From: Trema orientale
Taxonomy: Eukaryota; Streptophyta; Magnoliopsida; Rosales; Cannabaceae
DNA: 64,000 bases
Direction: 5' to 3'
Assembly: GCA_002914845.1 (NCBI GenBank)
Contig: JXTC01000098.1
Coordinates: forward strand, 486,361 to 550,360
Positions 60,217 to 64,000 of this stretch are shown one piece after another (the stretch's first letter is position 1; every line of letters starts with the position of its first letter). The position numbers and the translations under genes are program-made. A model generated the notes under the pieces. It was not told the DNA's origin. It saw only the letters and a program-made list of their open reading frames with translations, and did not search any database.

Positions 60217-60748
60217 AGCACAGACGATTTTTATGGTTAGTCGAGACCTAAAATCACCTATACTCCTAAATCATCTAAATAAAACGACAATCGTCAGACG
60301 ATGATTAATGATTGGAAAGCACGCAAATATATTCAAAAAGGTATCGATGAACATAAGTTACCAATAAAAGAAAGATATTGATCATAAGAAAGAGAAGAGA
60401 AGAGAGCAAAATAAGTAGAATAAAGTAGAGAATCCTGAGATTCAATTGTCCATACAAATTGAAACAGGGGCCTGGCCATCCGGACCCAAAAAAAAAAAAA
60501 AATTTATTATTACAAAGATAAAGCCCGCGCAGGGGCAGCGCTAAGACGGAGGAGCAGCCGCAGTCTAGTCCGGGAGAGGAGTGGCCGGCTCTTCAGCTGA
60601 TATAGGCTCGGGTGGCAGCTCAGGCCTGGTCGACTCCTGAATATCTGGAGCCCAGGCGGGAATGGACTCCTCCAGGAAAGAGAAGTCCAGGTCCTTGTAC
60701 TGAGCCACCACCGCGGCTTTCAGGTTCTCGAACCCCAGCTCGTATATG
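60217..60748. repeat. left copy of an N-linked duplication
   Basis: From AGCACAGACGATTTTTATGG to CCAGCTCGTATATG, directly before the N at 60749. It is nearly the same as 60750-61285, with scattered substitutions (for example GGGGCCTGG versus GGGGCCCGG). It repeats the 3' part of the antisense reading frame, without its upstream exons. Confidence 0.92.
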
Positions 60749-60749
60749 N

Positions 60750-61285
60750 AGCACAGACGATTTTTATGGTTAGTCGAGACCTAAAATCACCTATACTCCT
60801 AAATCATCTAAATAAAACGACAATCGTCAGACGATGATTAATGATTGGAAAGCATGCAAATATATTCAAAAAAGGTATCGATGAACATAAGTTACCAATA
60901 AAAGAAAGATATTGATCATAAGAAAGAGAAGAGAAGAGAGAAAAATAAGTAGAATAAAGTAGAGAATCCTGAGATTCAATTGTCCATACAAATTAAAACA
61001 GGGGCCCGGCCATCCGGACCCAAAAAAGAAAAAAAAATTATTATTATTACAAAGATAAAGCCCGCGCAGGGGCAGCACTAAGACGGAGGAGCAGCCGCAA
61101 TCTGGTCCGGGAGAGGAGTGGCCGGCTCTTCAGCTGATATAGGCTCAGGTGGCAGCTCAGGCCTGGTCGACTCCTGAACATCTGGAGCCGAGGCGGGAAT
61201 GGACTCCTCCAGGAAAGAGAAGTCCAGGTCCTTGTACTGAGCCACCACCGCGGCTTTCAGGTTCTCGAACCCCAGCTCGTATATG
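60750..61285. repeat. right copy of the N-linked duplication
   Basis: Starts AGCACAGACG right after the N and continues past 61285 into the full antisense frame. It reads as the overlap of two contigs or haplotypes rather than a true tandem copy. Confidence 0.9.
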
Positions 61286-63972
61286 TCCCACCACGGGTCA
61301 GAATGGTGGAACTGAGTGGCGATCCAGTCCTCGATTACCGCCTTTCGAGCCTCTTCGGAGACCGTCTTCCGAGCCACCTCCAGCTGAGACTTCAGATCGG
61401 TCACTTGCTGCTCCAGCTCGAGTTTGGCTCTTTTCTCCTCAATGAGCTGGCTCTCCGCGTCAGCTGCTTTCTTGGCCTGCTGCTCCCGCTCCTTCCTGGC
61501 AGTGTTCCGCTCGGAGCGATACCTCTCAGCAGACGCCGACAAGTCCCTCATGCGCTCATACATGAATTCATTTATGAAAGCTTGCTGGAAAGGATAAGAA
61601 ACAGTTAAAACAAAAACAAAACAGAAACTACTAGTAAAATAAACGATATAAACTAAGAAGACAAGGAGAATAAGATTACCCGAGCAGAATGCTCTGAGCA
61701 AAGAGCGGCCAGGTCCCTGTCTGACCTCCTGCGGCAGTCCTCCGCAAGCTAGTCTGAGCAGGCCGCGTTCATCCTGTCCATGGGCCCCCTCAAGAAGGTT
61801 TTCAGTCGTTGGGCTTAGGGCTCGTCTGGATGAGGCGACTCCATAGGCCTCTTGTCAGGACAGCCAGTAGGAGGAGGAGTGTGCGAAGGAGCGGGAGGTA
61901 GCTCGGACGTCCGCAGCAGAGGGCTGCTCCTCGGAGGTGTCAAGCTTGAGCTGCTACCCGGGGAATTCCGACCACTTCCTTCTCTCCCTCTGTTCCGAGC
62001 CATCAACGCACGAAGGTTCGGGTCTATGTGGGCCATGTCGAACTCTAAAAAAAAAAAAGAAAAAAGAAAAGAAAAAGAGAGTTAGAAATCATAAAAAAGC
62101 ACATACTCAAGGACTCCCAAATCCCCAACAATAAAACCTTAGTCGGTTGATGTATTTGGGTGCTGAGGTGAGGGAGTGGGGCTCATGGGCTCCATAGGGG
62201 GGGCCGGGGGTAATATGGTCGGGACCAGCCGAGGAGGTGCAGGCGTATCGTAATCCCTTGGGGCACGGTGCCTCCGTGGTCTTTCAATCCGGACAGCAAG
62301 GCCGACCTCTTCTGGGACCGGCCGGACAGGGCTTACCCCGACGAATTCCTCGAAGGTCGTCCTGTCCTTCAGCAGATACCATCCGGTATACTCAAAATTA
62401 ACGTCAGTGAGCAGGTTCCCCACCTCCTTCTCACGACGATGGAGCCCTTCGATAGCAATGGCCTGGGCAATCATCTCGTTATCGGCGGAATCAGTCTGGC
62501 GCATCGCCTATTGCCGCCTGACCTGAAAGGTCGTGGGAATAGGCCGCGCACCCTCAGGTAGCTGACCACCTGCAACATCGTCCCAGGACATTCGGGCATA
62601 AAACCACTCCTCCTTTCCCTGTTTGTCAGATGTATCCCGACCAAGGATGGGGACAGTGCGCCTCGAATCATCCCCCTCCGCACGGGGAGTCTAAGACGAA
62701 TACGCCTGGAGGTAGTACAAGCCGCGGCTGTTGGGCGCGTTCTTCAGTTGGTAAAGATACTTCAGCATGCGCAAAGTGATGTCCGGCCAGCCCTGAAGCC
62801 GAAACATGACCCAGAGCCCGATCAGAACCCGCCATCCATTCGGATTCAACTGGGTTAGGCAGATCTGACACTTGGAGAAGAAGCGGTGTAGGAAGGGGTG
62901 AATGGGGAGCCTCAGTCCTGCTTCAAAAAATCCCAAGTAGAGGGTCACGCACCCCTCTGGTGGACGACTGGGCACATCACCTTCCCTGGGTGGAAGAAGG
63001 TGTATGTTGTCTGGAATCTCATAGCGAGATCGGACACTCAGTAGGAGCTCGTCCGTCATTGTGGACCGAAAGTTGTCGGTGCTGAATTCTGTAAGAGGCC
63101 TCGCCTGTTCGGCCCCACCAACCACAGGGTCGCCAGCCTCGGTCTTGACCACCCGACCACGCCCCCGGCCTCGGCCACCTCTTGCCATCGTGTTGCTTGT
63201 GGAGGGAAGATTAGGGTTTGATGCTCGGGGTCTTGAGCCGATGAGGGAACAGAATATCGAACCCCGATAATTGGCCTATTCCTATTCAGGGTTAGCGGTT
63301 CGTCCCTAGTGTCTTCCGAATCAGACATGTGAAAGAAATCCTTATAAAGTCAGGGCTGAGCTAACCTGAAAGAATTTGCAACATGGGCTGTGAGCCGTCG
63401 TAGTTAGCAAGGGCGGCTACCAGGCCAGACAGATCGGGCTGGGGACCCTCGAATCTGATCGGGGACAACCCGAGCAAAGCTAACTCGTGGTCGAGGGTGG
63501 CGTCATTACCATCTTCAGAGGGATCATCAACCCTTTGGACTGCTTCCTGGTAGGCATGATGCCCGGGCGACGGCGCTGCAATCTCAGCCTCGATCTCGTT
63601 AGAGCTGGGCTCCGAACCCGATACGACCTCACCGCCACTCTCGGAAGTGACCAGGTCCACGATAGGGATCTGTACAGGGTCGGCTGCCACACCATCCGGA
63701 AGTCGCTGGGAAACTCCGGAGTGATCAGATTCGTCATTCCCAACCGCAGCGACATCCATTCGAACCCTTGTCCCGACCAGGTAGAAACCCCAGAAGAAAA
63801 AAATAATACGAAAAGAAAATACACACACACACCCAAAAAAAAAAAAAGAAAAAAACCTGGTTTTGAACCCAGATCGCTTACCAAATGGAAAAGGCAAAGT
63901 CTCCAAAGCAAAGGAAATCACAGATGAAGTCGTAACGAAAAAGGGTAAAGTCACTGTCTCAGTTAGGGACAA
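61078..63972 (-). pseudogene. antisense intron-containing ORF of the Tat element (broken)
   Basis: On the minus strand, several coding blocks follow one another. An acidic N-terminal block (63361-63780) ends at a CAG|GTTAGC donor. 62691-63188 starts MARGGRGRGRGR and contains GLRLPIHPFLHRFFSKC and QLNPNGWRVLIGLWVMF, resembling the plant 'gypsy-type transposon' domain (Transposase_28-like). 62139-62510 and 61680-62042 are Pro/Ser-rich. 61078-61584 is a coiled-coil (RNTARKEREQQAKKAADAES) with an acidic, Pro-rich tail. A predicted intron at 61585-61679 (G|GTAATC ... TTCCAG) keeps the frame. Stops at 62691, 62508, 62139, 61815 and 61749 break it. Antisense frames after integrase are known in Retand-type elements, but their function is not. 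The 5' end of this gene may lie beyond 63972. Confidence 0.72.
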
Positions 63973-64000
63973 AGTGTATAAAGATAGAAGAGATTAAGAA
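63973..64000. other. window edge inside the retrotransposon
   Basis: Continuation of the element. Neither the polypurine tract nor the 3' LTR is reached. Confidence 0.5.

Larger units (their letters stand above)
53124..64000 (+). mobile_element. Ty3/gypsy LTR retrotransposon, Tat/Retand type (3' end outside window)
   Basis: Order: 5' LTR (53124-53775), primer-binding site, gag, protease, reverse transcriptase, RNase H, second RNase H, integrase, a hairpin-repeat array, then a reading-frame cluster on the opposite strand. Integrase after reverse transcriptase places it in Ty3/gypsy. The second RNase H and the antisense region after integrase are known hallmarks of the plant Tat lineage (Retand, Ogre relatives). 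It is much more GC-rich than the surrounding host DNA. Gag-pol has six internal stops and the antisense frame has several, so the copy is inactive. The 3' LTR would lie beyond 64000. Both an N near the 5' end (53137) and an N-linked duplication (60217-61285) show this element was hard to assemble. Confidence 0.93.

Overview
The window is nuclear DNA from a flowering plant, most likely a eudicot. It is AT-rich and full of transposon debris. Its genes carry many short GT-AG introns and encode plant protein families: a subfamily III LRR receptor-like kinase, an SYF2 splicing factor, a MYND/PDCD2 protein and a Yos1-like protein. I cannot name the species from the sequence alone.

Layout. 1-10 kb is gene-poor. 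It holds a 1.3-kb array of short palindromic words (3.54-4.81 kb) and a 3.47-kb Mutator-like element (5149-8618) with a perfect 9-bp target duplication. That element carries a decayed copy of the first exon of a class III peroxidase. 10.0-13.3 kb is an atypical LRR receptor kinase gene on the minus strand (two exons, 654 aa). 14.5-26.5 kb has no host gene I can find, but it holds TIR elements, MITEs, microsatellites and a tandem duplication. 27.9-31.1 kb is a ten-exon PDCD2/MYND gene on the plus strand, with MITEs in introns 1 and 4. 34.8-36.0 kb is a frameshifted F-box pseudogene. 39.2-39.4 kb is a small intact Yos1-like gene on the minus strand. 42-46 kb has two long-armed foldback elements and a 172-bp MITE beside its own empty site. 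47.8-50.1 kb is a five-exon SYF2 gene on the plus strand, preceded by a leader intron.

From 53,124 to the right edge lies one Ty3/gypsy retrotransposon of the Tat/Retand type. It has a 652-bp 5' LTR, a primer-binding site, and one gag-pol frame with protease, reverse transcriptase, a degenerate native RNase H, a second RNase H and integrase. A hairpin-repeat array follows, and then an intron-containing antisense reading frame. Both coding regions are broken by nonsense codons but not by frameshifts in the parts I traced. The 3' LTR lies outside the window.

The four host genes are unrelated housekeeping or signalling genes and do not form a pathway. The strongest observations concern transposons: the gene-capturing Mutator-like element, the MITE with a paralogous empty site, and the convergent sense/antisense design of the retrotransposon. 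Three of the six single-N positions (36736, 38787, 60749) sit between near-identical copies of the same sequence. These look like unmerged contig overlaps, so the duplications there should not be read as biology.
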